Source of the DNA: Castellaniella sp034674885
Lineage (GTDB): Bacteria; Pseudomonadota; Gammaproteobacteria; Burkholderiales; Burkholderiaceae_B
NCBI RefSeq assembly: GCF_034674885.1
Contig: NZ_JAUCDS010000025.1
Coordinates: forward strand, 1 to 42,631
Reading direction: 5' to 3'
Length of the DNA: 42,631 nt
Each line of letters opens with the position of its first letter. Position 1 is the first letter of the stretch. Both the position numbers and the translations under genes were made by a program. A model generated the notes under the pieces. The model searched no databases. It was not told where the DNA came from and saw only the letters and a program-made list of their open reading frames with translations. Of this stretch, positions 1 through 7,100 are shown one piece after another.

Positions 1-54
1 AATACCGGCCTGTCACGCCGGGGGTCGCGGGTTCGAGCCCCGTCCGCTCCGCCA
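1..54 (+). tRNA. tRNA-Asp(GUC), 3' portion (5' end outside window)
   Basis: The window opens inside a tRNA gene. Visible parts are the anticodon stem 5-9/17-21, a seven-base loop with anticodon GTC at 12-14, a five-base variable region, the T stem 27-31/39-43 around a TTCGAGC loop, the 3' acceptor strand 44-50, discriminator G51 and an encoded CCA at 52-54. The anticodon reads Asp codons. The 5' half lies upstream of the window. Base 5 still pairs in the anticodon stem here, whereas the matching base at the right end does not, so this left copy is the functional host tRNA preserved by integration. Confidence 0.9.
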
Positions 55-55
55 A
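6..55 (+). repeat. attL: attL core (50-bp direct repeat of attR)
   Basis: Identical over 50 bases to 42577-42626; flanking bases differ on both sides. It covers the tRNA-Asp 3' half through CCA plus one base. Perfect repeats of a tRNA 3' end at both ends of a phage gene cluster are the standard product of tyrosine-integrase recombination between attP and a tRNA attB. Phage DNA begins at about base 56. Confidence 0.95.
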
Positions 56-62
56 TAAATTC

Positions 63-97
63 AAGGGGTTACGCCGTTTTGCGTAGCCCCTTTTTCT
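63..97 (+). terminator. Rho-independent terminator just inside attL
   Basis: Arms 63-74 and 81-92 form a 12-bp stem with one T-G pair and a six-base loop (75-80), followed by a run of T (91-95). The T tract lies on the plus strand, so it would end the host tRNA transcript. The minus-strand version lacks a good U tract, so reverse-transcriptase transcripts may pass through. It lies in phage DNA, so the phage appears to supply the terminator of the tRNA gene it occupies. Confidence 0.7.
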
Positions 98-120
98 ATT
101 CCAAATTCCAATTTTGGAAT
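98..120. repeat. Inverted repeat beside attL, possible integrase arm site
   Basis: ATTCCAAA (98-105) and TTTGGAAT (113-120) form an 8-bp inverted repeat, with a nested TTCCAA/TTGGAA pair. The TTTTGGAAT word also starts the two direct repeats beside attR (42474 and 42526). Shared words flanking both ends of attP fit recombinase or excisionase arm sites. That role is inference. Confidence 0.4.
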
Positions 121-125
121 ATGTT

Positions 126-1208
126 TTAGGCGTCCGCATCCAAATTTCCCGTTTCGGGTGCCGCGCCGTGGTTGCTGCGCAGGCCAGGCACAAGTACCAG
201 ATCGCCCAGCGTGCGCTCGACGGTTTCGCGGGCGTCGCAGTGTTTCGCATACGCAACGAATGACGCGACGCGCTGGCGCACATGCGGCAGATCCACCTCG
301 CCCACGAAGTACTGGCACATCAGCCGTCGGAAGTCACGGCGGGCGCGCTTGATGTTTCGCTTCCTGGGCAGGATATGGGTCGGCCAGGTGCGATAGCCGC
401 AGAAGTCCACGCCGCGCTGCCATGGATGAATGGCGGTTTTCGGGTTCAGCTCCAGGCCCAGGCTGTGGACAGTGGCCCGCAGTTCGCGCAGAACACTCTG
501 GGCGGTGGCTTTGTCGGGGAGGACGGCGATAAAGTCGTCCATGTACCGAGCATAGAACCTGATGCCCATGTGATCCTTGGCGATGTGATCCAGCCGGTTC
601 AGCACGATGTTGGCCCCAAGCTGGCTGGTGAGCGCGCCGACGGGCAGGCCCAGGCCGTTCTCATGACCGTAGCCGGTCAGGATCTGGCGCCAGATCCACA
701 GTACGTCCTGATCGGAGATGACCTGCTCGACCTCGCGCATGAGCACAGGATGCAGGATGCTGGCGAAGTACCGGCTGATATCAGCCTTGAGGACGTACAC
801 GTCATCGCCCCAATTTCGCCGAGCGATCCGCAGAAAATCCTGAACGCGCTTGACGGCGCGCTGCACACCCTTGTCACGGCGGCAGGCATAGCTGTCATGG
901 ATGAAGCGGCGCTCGAACAGAGGCTCGACCACCTGCACCAGGGCGTGATGCAGGACGCGATCCTCGAAGGGTGGCGCCTGGATGGCGCGCAGCTTCGGCT
1001 CACGCACGGTGAACTCGCGCTGGCGCCCGGGCGTCCAGGACCTCCAGAGCAGGTGGTTCTGCAGGTTGATGAGGTTCTCTTCGAGGTTGGCTGCATAGCG
1101 CATCACCTCGAGGCGGTAGCGCTTGCCGTGACGGGCGCCCTGGAAGGCCGCGTAGAGATTCTCGAAACTGGTGAGTTCGGCCCACAGGCCGTTGACGGTG
1201 CGAGGCAT
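126..1208 (-). CDS. brt: DGR reverse transcriptase (Brt-like)
   Basis: This 360-residue reverse transcriptase copies the template repeat RNA into adenine-mutagenised cDNA for transfer into variable repeats. Visible motifs: palm motif A KADISRYF (about 141-148, catalytic Asp143), motif B LPVGALTSQ (188-196), catalytic YMDD (222-225), GLELNPKT (251-258) and VDFCGYR (267-273). The GxxxSQ form of motif B, in place of QGxxxSP of retroviral and group II enzymes, is the hallmark of DGR enzymes. Length fits the family (BPP-1 Brt is 328 residues). The ATG follows AGGA. The TR and spacer lie just upstream and avd precedes them, the canonical DGR order. It is the last gene before attL. Confidence 0.96.
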   Translation of the reverse strand: MPRTVNGLWAELTSFENLYAAFQGARHGKRYRLEVMRYAANLEENLINLQNHLLWRSWTPGRQREFTVREPKLRAIQAPPFEDRVLHHALVQVVEPLFERRFIHDSYACRRDKGVQRAVKRVQDFLRIARRNWGDDVYVLKADISRYFASILHPVLMREVEQVISDQDVLWIWRQILTGYGHENGLGLPVGALTSQLGANIVLNRLDHIAKDHMGIRFYARYMDDFIAVLPDKATAQSVLRELRATVHSLGLELNPKTAIHPWQRGVDFCGYRTWPTHILPRKRNIKRARRDFRRLMCQYFVGEVDLPHVRQRVASFVAYAKHCDARETVERTLGDLVLVPGLRSNHGAAPETGNLDADA

Positions 1209-1227
1209 GAGTGTCCTGGTGATGGGT

Positions 1228-1268
1228 GGGCGCTGCCACGGTCTCCGTAGATACTGGCCGCAGCGCCC
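1228..1268 (-). ncRNA. Stem-loop in the TR-RT spacer RNA
   Basis: Perfect 9-bp GC-rich arms 1228-1236 and 1260-1268 enclose a 23-base loop, within the 152-base spacer between the TR 3' end (1361) and the reverse-transcriptase start (1208). In BPP-1 the RNA downstream of TR is needed for cDNA priming and binds the Brt-Avd complex. By analogy this hairpin is part of that structured spacer. The role is inferred from position. Confidence 0.55.
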
Positions 1269-1360
1269 TGTTTATCTTCGACAGCACGGTCAGGACAATG
1301 GCCCCAAAGGACGCGCACTGGACGGAGGCCCGTGAGCCTGCCGTCGTCTGGCGATGATCG

Positions 1361-1463
1361 TTTGCGAGGCGGCCGCCGATGTTCGTGCCGGAGTTCGACG
1401 CGGCGTTGTCGACGTACAAGCAGAACAGCCCGCAGATCGCGCCGTTGTTCCAATTCCCGCCGT
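1361..1463 (-). repeat. TR: DGR template repeat (TR)
   Basis: This 103-bp noncoding copy of the end of both target genes lies between avd and the reverse-transcriptase gene. Read on the minus strand it is rich in AAC/AAT codons at the positions that differ in the targets. It contains 21 template adenines; 15 are changed in one or both variable repeats, while only one non-adenine position differs (1416, VR1). The 3' end keeps GGCGGCCGCCTCGCAAA in common with both VRs. Beyond 1361 the TR reads ...gatcg on the plus strand where both VRs read ...acacc. Confidence 0.97.
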
Positions 1464-1500
1464 AATAAGCCATTGCCCATTCAAATACAACTTGCGGGCG

Positions 1501-1866
1501 CTACTGCATGGCTTCCCCCTTTCGCTTCGCGGTTTCGTGCTTGATCCATCCGCCCACGATCTGCCCGATTTCGTTGGTGTGTTTCATCCAGACCATCAGC
1601 CGGTGGTCATTGATGTAGCCCAGACGGTGAGCCTTGCGAATCAGCAGGCGGAACACCTCGATCTCGACATCGAGATCGAACAGTGCAGCGGCCTTCTGTC
1701 GGCGTTTCCACGCGACAGTGGCAAGGCGCAGGAAGCGGTTTGTGCTGGTGCGCATCTCGGCGCACAGCAAATGCCGCTCCAGGCGAGGAAACTGGTGCAA
1801 CACCTGGTGGGTATAGGCGTCCAGTTCCTCGAGTTTGGTGAGCAGTGTCAGGTGTGGGTCTTTCAT
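1501..1866 (-). CDS. avd: Avd, DGR accessory variability determinant
   Basis: This basic 121-residue, almost wholly helical protein has the size and position of the DGR accessory protein Avd. Avd is a four-helix bundle (BPP-1 homologue 128 residues) that forms a pentamer, binds reverse transcriptase and spacer RNA, and is required for mutagenic retrohoming. Here it has long amphipathic helices with Arg/Lys-rich faces (ERHLLCAEMRTSTNRFLRLA region) and lies directly upstream of the TR. Start ATG 1864-1866 overlaps the stop of the preceding gene by 4 bases. Identification rests on size, composition and synteny rather than a catalytic motif. Confidence 0.88.
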   Translation of the reverse strand: MKDPHLTLLTKLEELDAYTHQVLHQFPRLERHLLCAEMRTSTNRFLRLATVAWKRRQKAAALFDLDVEIEVFRLLIRKAHRLGYINDHRLMVWMKHTNEIGQIVGGWIKHETAKRKGEAMQ

Positions 1867-2291
1867 GCGATGCGCGGCCCATCGCCAGGGAAATCCTGCG
1901 GACCGAATAACCGCACGCCCGCAGGATACAAGCGCTGCATCCAGGTGGGCGCCTGCGCATCATGCAATTCGCCGGCGAGCACGGCCGTGGCGGCCTGCTG
2001 TGTGAGGCCGGGAATCTCATGACGAAACTGGCACAGCGCGTCATGCAGAAGCGATGCGCGCCAAGCTGCGGGCCGGCCGTCATCCATGAGCGGGCCGTCG
2101 GGAATACCGAGCCAGATGCGGGTGCCGGGGATGTGGAATGCTGGGCTGCACCCGTCCCAGGCATAACCGGCCTGTACGCGCACCAGACCGCAGTGGATCT
2201 GCAGCCATTGGTTGCTGAAGATAATGCCGGCCAGCGCCCTGTGATGGGCCGCCACCCGGCGATGCAGCACATAGCGCCAACGGGTCGTCAT
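1863..2291 (-). CDS. DUF1353-like phage protein
   Basis: A 142-residue protein. The GYAWDGCSP segment (about residues 42-50) and the later ASLLHDALCQ segment (about 79-88) resemble the conserved core of DUF1353, a phage family of unknown function often found near tail or lysis genes. No signal peptide or membrane segment is evident. It overlaps the tail-fibre assembly gene and avd by 4 bases each, so it is translated with the DGR operon. Whether it takes part in DGR or tail function cannot be told from sequence. Confidence 0.6.
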   Translation of the reverse strand: MTTRWRYVLHRRVAAHHRALAGIIFSNQWLQIHCGLVRVQAGYAWDGCSPAFHIPGTRIWLGIPDGPLMDDGRPAAWRASLLHDALCQFRHEIPGLTQQAATAVLAGELHDAQAPTWMQRLYPAGVRLFGPQDFPGDGPRIA

Positions 2292-2890
2292 GCCAGAGCA
2301 GCCTGCGCGTCAAACACGATGTCCGACAGATCCTCGGCGGACGCAGCCGCGTCAATCCGATCTTCCAGCGCCTGGCGCATGCCGAGCAAGCCTCCGGCGG
2401 CGTCCTTGAATGCCGCTTCTTTGGCTTGGACGCGGGCCGCCAGGTCGGCGACCGTCAGGCCACGGTCGGCGGCGATCTTCGTGAGCAGTGGTGCTGCCGC
2501 CTCGGGATCGGCCTGGAGTGCGGCGGCCTCGGCGGCCTGCTGTGGCCACGTCTTGACCTCGACGTCCGGATAGCCTTTGATCAGCGCCCTGCCGGCGGCG
2601 TCGCATGCGGCGTTGATCTCGGCCAGCTTCGCCGCCCTGGATGCCTGCAGGGCCGCCGCGCCGGCGGGCTCGAGGACCAGCTCCCCCAGGAACTGCGCGG
2701 CGGCGGGCGAGCACGCCGGCACCTCTTCGGCCTGCCCAGGCGGGGTGATCGCAACAAACAGCCGGCCGGGACGATAGGCTTCCGGCACCTTCCAGGCCTT
2801 TACGCGGCTGGCGCCCGCGACGGCAGGCATGGGTACTTGCATCGTGGTGCCGTCGATCTCGACCACCAGTTTGCCGTCTTCGATTTTCAT
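2288..2890 (-). CDS. Tail fibre assembly-like protein (DUF4376-like)
   Basis: A 200-residue protein directly downstream of the tail-fibre gene, where fibre chaperones usually lie. The middle part (about 90-125) with INAACDAAGRALI, GYPDVEVKTW and QQAAEA matches the pattern of DUF4376, found in fibre-associated proteins. The N-terminus is beta-rich and the rest is Ala-rich helix. Start follows a good AGGAG. Likely role: folding or attachment of the VR1 fibre. Confidence 0.6.
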   Translation of the reverse strand: MKIEDGKLVVEIDGTTMQVPMPAVAGASRVKAWKVPEAYRPGRLFVAITPPGQAEEVPACSPAAAQFLGELVLEPAGAAALQASRAAKLAEINAACDAAGRALIKGYPDVEVKTWPQQAAEAAALQADPEAAAPLLTKIAADRGLTVADLAARVQAKEAAFKDAAGGLLGMRQALEDRIDAAASAEDLSDIVFDAQAALA

Positions 2891-2919
2891 GGATTGCTCC
2901 TGTGATGGTTGGTCGGGCG

Positions 2920-2934
2920 CCGCGCTTGGCGCGG
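2920..2934 (-). repeat. GC-rich hairpin downstream of VR1
   Basis: CCGCGC (2920-2925) and GCGCGG (2929-2934) pair around a 3-base loop, 34 bases past the end of the fibre stop codon. A separate perfect palindrome TGATGCATCA (2962-2971) covers the stop codon itself, four bases from VR1. In BPP-1 a GC-rich inverted repeat just downstream of VR enhances retrohoming; either element is a candidate equivalent. Confidence 0.4.
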
Positions 2935-2968
2935 ACCCTTGAAAACATGACTCAAAAAACCTGATGCA

Positions 2969-5551
2969 TCACACCTTTGCGAGGCGGCCGCCGAGGTGCG
3001 TGCCGGAGTACGACGCGGCGCTGCCGACGCCCAAGCAGAACAGCCCGCAGAGCGCGCCGTAGAGCCAATTCCCGCCGTGGTAGGCCACGCAATTCGCTGC
3101 CGACCACATGCCGTCGGCATACGTCCCGTTGCTGATCGATCCATCGACCGTCGCCGGCATGAACAGCGGCCCCAGGTCGTAGTCCGCGCCTTCGTCGGCG
3201 GACATCGTGACGATGTAGCTGCCGCTGGACGCCGGTGCGATCTGATTCGTGGTGACGTATGTTTTGTTGCCGTTCTTGTCCCAGACCTTGTATTTGCGAG
3301 CGGCGTCGGTCTGCAGGCCATCGAACATTTCCCAGACATTGCCCCACAAACCGATAATCCCGCGCCAGGAGGCGGCCAGGGTCGCGGCGGCATCTACGGC
3401 CTGGGCGGCGCTGCTGTTGACGTGTCCCTGGGCGATGAGCGTTTGCGCATCGGGGTTGCCCAACTCGATCAGGGCCAAGGTCTGGATGGCGGCGCGCATG
3501 TAGACGTGCCAGAGCTGGAAGCCCGTGACGCCGCCAGTGTTGCGTGCCGTGGCGCGTGCTGCCATCGTTGGGAAGTTGATCGATACCAACGGCGAGACGC
3601 CGGGCACGGACTGCATCACGTTGCCGGTTCCGTTCGAGGCCTTGTATTTCCCGATCCAGAACTGCTGCAGGGGCTGTCCGGCATCCATGAACGCCGGGTG
3701 AAGCTGGAATCCGGACTCTTTCTTGTCGGACACCCAGATCGCGGTTTTCCCCGCGAACGTGCCCGAGGGCACAATGCCTTCCTTGATGTAGAACGCGGGG
3801 ATTTTCACCATCTGCTGGCCGTCAATGGTCTGATCGACGATCCCGGAATAGGTGGGGTGCGCATTGAAAAACGCGGCGTCTGTGGGCTTGGCGCCTCCGT
3901 CTTCGTCGATGCGCGACCACTGTCCCGACGTGCCGCCCGTGGTTACCAGGGCGATGCCGATGACGGTCCCGAAGGTCTTCTTGGTGGTGAATTTGGTTTC
4001 CACCGACCACTCGCCCCAGCCGATGTTCTGGCCCTTGTGACGGACGCGCCAGAAATACTCGGTTTTGGAGGACTTCAGCAGGTCAGCAGGCACCGCAAAG
4101 GACGTGAAGTTTTCCGTGTCGTCGCCCGTGTCCAGAACTGCCGCGTCGTAGGACTGGCCCGCCTCGCGGATCTGCCACTGCGCGGCTTCCTGGGTGTCGC
4201 CGCCGGCATACACGGCAAAGCTGCTGCTGGTGAGCGTGGGTGTGTCGCCCACGTTCTCGAGCTTGTCCGCAGGGCTGACGTTCGTGGGTGCCTGGATGTA
4301 GACGAACGAGTCGGCGGTCGAGAACGAGACGGCATCAGACCAGGGCGACCAGGCGCCCTCGGCATCGCGGGCACGGCCGCGCACATAGTAGGTCGAGGAC
4401 ACCTCCAGGCGCAGGCCCACCTCGCGCCAGGAGAGGCCGCCCACCTGCGCGCCAGAGTCGATCATGATCTCGGCAAAATCGGCGGTCGTGGAGACCTGGA
4501 ACTGTACGGCATCCACGCTGGTGTCGGTCAGCGACACATAGTTGGTCAGCGCGAGCGTGGGCCGATCCGTCAGCCCTTCCGCACCGTCGAGCGGGTTTGC
4601 CATCGCGGGCTTCAGCGGCGGCGTGTGCTGACCGCGCAGGCCAGTGATCGTGCCCAGGCCGATGATGTGCTGCACCTCGGTTGCGCCCGTGCCGCCGGAG
4701 ACCGTGACCCGCAGCGCGGTGTCGCCCGCGATGGCGAACTCGTATTCGCAGTCGATGTATCCTGCGGGCACCTTGCCGTCGGCGCGCGTCCACGCGAGCG
4801 GCGCCGATTTCCATTGATTCGTGGGCGTCAGGTAATCGACGTTGATGATCGCGTCGGTGGGCTGGCGCCGAATCACGACAGAGCGCTTCGCCGCGTCGAA
4901 CCCGAGATTGATGGGCTTCGAGAAATAGACGTCGCCCGCCTGCGCCTGGGACGTACCGTCGGCCACGGCGAACGACGTGCGAGCCAGGAAAGCCCCCGTG
5001 CCGTAGGCCCATGTGAGCGCATCGGCCACGCGCACGCGCGTGCCGGTCAGCACGGCCTCGACCAGCACTTGTTCACGATGGGCGCCGTCGTAGACGACAT
5101 ACCGTTGGCCGGCCTTGAAGGTGCTGGAATCCTCGACGTCGATGGAATCGTCGCCGGCGACGGCCGAGATCACGGAAACGGGCTGGGTGTCCATCAGCGT
5201 GTAGTCGCCCGCCCACATTTCCATCGAAATATTGTTGCCCGAGTAGTCCCAGTCCAGACGCACCGCGCGCGCCAGCATCGGGGCGGTCATGCCCTGCAGG
5301 CTCCCCAGGTCTCCGCCCAGATCCTGGACGGCCTGGGTGACCTGGTTCATTTTTTCAGCGAATGTCGGGGCGTCGCCCTTCGCGGCCTCGAGTTCCGCGA
5401 CCGCGCCGCCGGCGCGCTGGCGCAGCGCCTCGAAGTTCTCGTCGATTTCTGCATACTTGCCGTTCCAGGCATCGGGGACGGCGTCCACCTCGGTGTTGGG
5501 AAACTTCGTGATGACCGGATGCGGCAGGGGCGGAATGGTAGGCGTAGTCAT
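2969..5551 (-). CDS. DGR-diversified tail fibre / receptor-binding protein (VR1 target)
   Basis: An 860-residue tail fibre. The N-terminal part carries Pro-rich and coiled segments typical of fibre attachment. The middle (about 330-540) has Ig/fibronectin-III-like units (YYVRGRARDAEGAWSPWSD; YFWRVRHKGQNIGWGEWS). The last ~310 residues are a C-type-lectin/FGE-like domain of the DGR-target kind (GIIGLWGNVWEMFDGLQ; YHGGNWLYGALCGLFC; GGRLAKV). VR1 encodes the last 35 residues. ATG 5549-5551, with AGGTGA in front, is preferred to an in-frame GTG at 5560. It probably decides host receptor choice, as Mtd does in BPP-1. The C-terminal ~310 residues are homologous to the whole 41379-42356 product. Confidence 0.92.
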   Translation of the reverse strand: MTTPTIPPLPHPVITKFPNTEVDAVPDAWNGKYAEIDENFEALRQRAGGAVAELEAAKGDAPTFAEKMNQVTQAVQDLGGDLGSLQGMTAPMLARAVRLDWDYSGNNISMEMWAGDYTLMDTQPVSVISAVAGDDSIDVEDSSTFKAGQRYVVYDGAHREQVLVEAVLTGTRVRVADALTWAYGTGAFLARTSFAVADGTSQAQAGDVYFSKPINLGFDAAKRSVVIRRQPTDAIINVDYLTPTNQWKSAPLAWTRADGKVPAGYIDCEYEFAIAGDTALRVTVSGGTGATEVQHIIGLGTITGLRGQHTPPLKPAMANPLDGAEGLTDRPTLALTNYVSLTDTSVDAVQFQVSTTADFAEIMIDSGAQVGGLSWREVGLRLEVSSTYYVRGRARDAEGAWSPWSDAVSFSTADSFVYIQAPTNVSPADKLENVGDTPTLTSSSFAVYAGGDTQEAAQWQIREAGQSYDAAVLDTGDDTENFTSFAVPADLLKSSKTEYFWRVRHKGQNIGWGEWSVETKFTTKKTFGTVIGIALVTTGGTSGQWSRIDEDGGAKPTDAAFFNAHPTYSGIVDQTIDGQQMVKIPAFYIKEGIVPSGTFAGKTAIWVSDKKESGFQLHPAFMDAGQPLQQFWIGKYKASNGTGNVMQSVPGVSPLVSINFPTMAARATARNTGGVTGFQLWHVYMRAAIQTLALIELGNPDAQTLIAQGHVNSSAAQAVDAAATLAASWRGIIGLWGNVWEMFDGLQTDAARKYKVWDKNGNKTYVTTNQIAPASSGSYIVTMSADEGADYDLGPLFMPATVDGSISNGTYADGMWSAANCVAYHGGNWLYGALCGLFCLGVGSAASYSGTHLGGRLAKV
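2976..3078 (-). repeat. VR1: Variable repeat 1 (VR1), 3' end of tail-fibre gene
   Basis: 103 bp aligned without gaps to the TR at 1361-1463, with 11 mismatches, 10 of them at template adenines (A to C, T or G). Nine of ten adenine-bearing variable codons are changed. Example: AAC AAC to CTC TAC. The one non-adenine change is the T of a TAC codon, which became GGC (plus-strand 3031). Homology stops abruptly at both edges. Confidence 0.96.
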
Positions 5552-5566
5552 GGTTGTCACCTGTGA

Positions 5567-5956
5567 TTAAAAGAGGGGTTCGATGAACACCTGGTAGAGT
5601 TCGTCGGCTTCGCGCACCTTCGGCGCGAAGGTCTTGAAGGCCACGGGGCGGCCTTCGGTGTCGAGCAGCGCGGCCTCGGACACCTTCACGCCGACCAATT
5701 CGCCGGGTTCAATGCGGCCCTCGCACTCGACCGTATAGGGGCCGGGACGCGTGACTGCGTGCAGTTCTTTCCGCAGCACTTCGTGAAACAGGCCAGGCGC
5801 GTCCGGATCGGCAATCTTCGGGGTGTCATCCGGGTTATGGCCGCCATCACCAAAGGCCATGAATCCGAACGGCGCCAGCAGCGCCGCGTTGGCGGGATCG
5901 GTGTGAAAGTCAGCCATCCGGGTGCGGTATGCGTTTGCGATGACGGTCGATGCCAT
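5567..5956 (-). CDS. Tail fibre N-terminal-like/tail collar protein
   Basis: A 129-residue protein between baseplate protein I and the diversified fibre. MASTVIANAYRTRMADFH followed by a Gly-rich stretch naming small-molecule-like loops (FGDGGHNPDD) resembles the N-terminal (DUF3751-type) domain of P2-like tail fibres, which bind the baseplate. Here that domain appears as a separate short protein, so it may be an adaptor between baseplate and fibre. It lies 1 base after the stop of gene I. Confidence 0.6.
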   Translation of the reverse strand: MASTVIANAYRTRMADFHTDPANAALLAPFGFMAFGDGGHNPDDTPKIADPDAPGLFHEVLRKELHAVTRPGPYTVECEGRIEPGELVGVKVSEAALLDTEGRPVAFKTFAPKVREADELYQVFIEPLF

Positions 5957-5957
5957 G

Positions 5958-7100
5958 TCAGGTAATCCTTGTAGAAACGATGCGCGATTCAGGCTGCGCA
6001 GGGCCGCCGATCTTCCAGGAGCCGTCCAGCGTCAGGCGGCCCGCTTGGGCTGGGTCGGGGATGGTCTGCGACGGGGGGCGTACCTTGAAAGCGCCGATCT
6101 TCGGCGCTGTGTACATGCGATGCGGCTTGATGCGGCGCGAGCCGTCCAGCTTCCAGGTGCCGTCCAGCTTCAACGGCACACCGATCTTCCAGGATCCGTC
6201 GAGCTTGCGAATGGTGCGGCCCAGCTTGATCGGCGCGGGCGTGGTGATGGTTCGCAACGGGACAAGCCGCTGGCGGGGCCGCATTGCCACCGGGACACGC
6301 TTGGTCAGCGTGGAATGGCTGGCGATCCGCGCCGACTTCAGCTTTGGTCCGGGGATGTAGCCGTATTTCTTGCCGATCTTTACCGAGCCGTCCAGCTTCC
6401 AGGTGCCGTCCAGCTTGGCGTATTCGCCGTCGCGGCCCAACTTCCAGATGTAGCCGGGGCGCGTGGTGATGAGCAGGCCGCCCCAGATCGGCGAGAAAAT
6501 CTGCTTCTGCATGACAAAGCGCGATTCCACGCCGATGGTGACGGTGAAGTAGAAGCGCAGCCAGTAGACGAACAGCGGCCAAGCACGCTGCGGCTTCCAT
6601 TCGTCGATCAGCGCCCGCAGCTTCGCCATGACGGCGGCGTTCGTGACGTCGGCCAGGTTCAGGCGCACGATGAACTGCGCCCAGTGCTGAATCTGCGGGA
6701 TGCCGGTAATGGCGCCTAGCGGCATAATTTTTACCGAGCCGTCCAGCTTCCAGGTGCCGTCCAGTTTCGGCGGGTTGTATTGCGCGTAGATGGCCTGCTG
6801 TTCCTGCTGGTCGATCAGATCGACGTCGAGGCCGAGCGTGGACAGCGCGCGCTTGACGGCCCACGGCGTGCCCTTCTTGCGATGCAGCAGCACCGACATG
6901 CGGATCGCGTCGCGCTGCTGCGACTCAGTCGCGGCATCCTCCCAGTTGTCGACGTGCAGCGCCCAGGCCAGCCATGGCAGCGCGTCGCGCGGGCATGTAT
7001 CGGGGTTCCAGAGGTCGGCGATGGGGGTCGGCAGCGCCAGCGGCGTGGCGGCGTCCAGGGCGCGCTCGAGCGTGGTGGCGTTGTATGGCAGCAGGCTCAT
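5958..7100 (-). CDS. I: Baseplate/tail protein I with extended repeat region
   Basis: Residues 1-210 look like P2 gpI (tail_P2_I family): the LPWLAWALHVDNW segment, then RDAIRMSVLLHRKKGTPWAV. P2 gpI is about 176 residues, so this 380-residue protein is much longer. The excess holds repeats of KLDGTWKLDGSVKI type at about 112-124, 229-241, 299-306, 311-323 and 357-365. The first lies inside the family domain. The repeats alternate Lys, Asp, Gly and Trp and probably form beta strands. Start overlaps the gpJ stop by 4 bases. Expected role: outer baseplate and fibre attachment. Confidence 0.82.
   Translation of the reverse strand: MSLLPYNATTLERALDAATPLALPTPIADLWNPDTCPRDALPWLAWALHVDNWEDAATESQQRDAIRMSVLLHRKKGTPWAVKRALSTLGLDVDLIDQQEQQAIYAQYNPPKLDGTWKLDGSVKIMPLGAITGIPQIQHWAQFIVRLNLADVTNAAVMAKLRALIDEWKPQRAWPLFVYWLRFYFTVTIGVESRFVMQKQIFSPIWGGLLITTRPGYIWKLGRDGEYAKLDGTWKLDGSVKIGKKYGYIPGPKLKSARIASHSTLTKRVPVAMRPRQRLVPLRTITTPAPIKLGRTIRKLDGSWKIGVPLKLDGTWKLDGSRRIKPHRMYTAPKIGAFKVRPPSQTIPDPAQAGRLTLDGSWKIGGPAQPESRIVSTRIT

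Noticed and set aside
126..1208. Retron or group II intron reverse transcriptase
   Set aside because: The GxxxSQ motif, the adjacent TR/VR pair and Avd define a DGR; no msr/msd RNA or intron domain is seen.
282..1250. 322-codon plus-strand frame opposite the reverse transcriptase
   Set aside because: The minus strand encodes all reverse-transcriptase motifs; the plus-strand product has no recognised pattern.
1000..1490. Reading frames translating the TR (for example ...AYYGGNWNNGAICGLFC...)
   Set aside because: They run through the noncoding template and its flanks, lack a sensible start, and the resemblance to the target proteins comes from the TR-VR homology.
2996..5566. 856-codon plus-strand frame opposite the tail fibre
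   Set aside because: It is an antisense shadow of a GC-rich gene with clear fibre motifs on the minus strand; no phage-like motif or ribosome site supports it.
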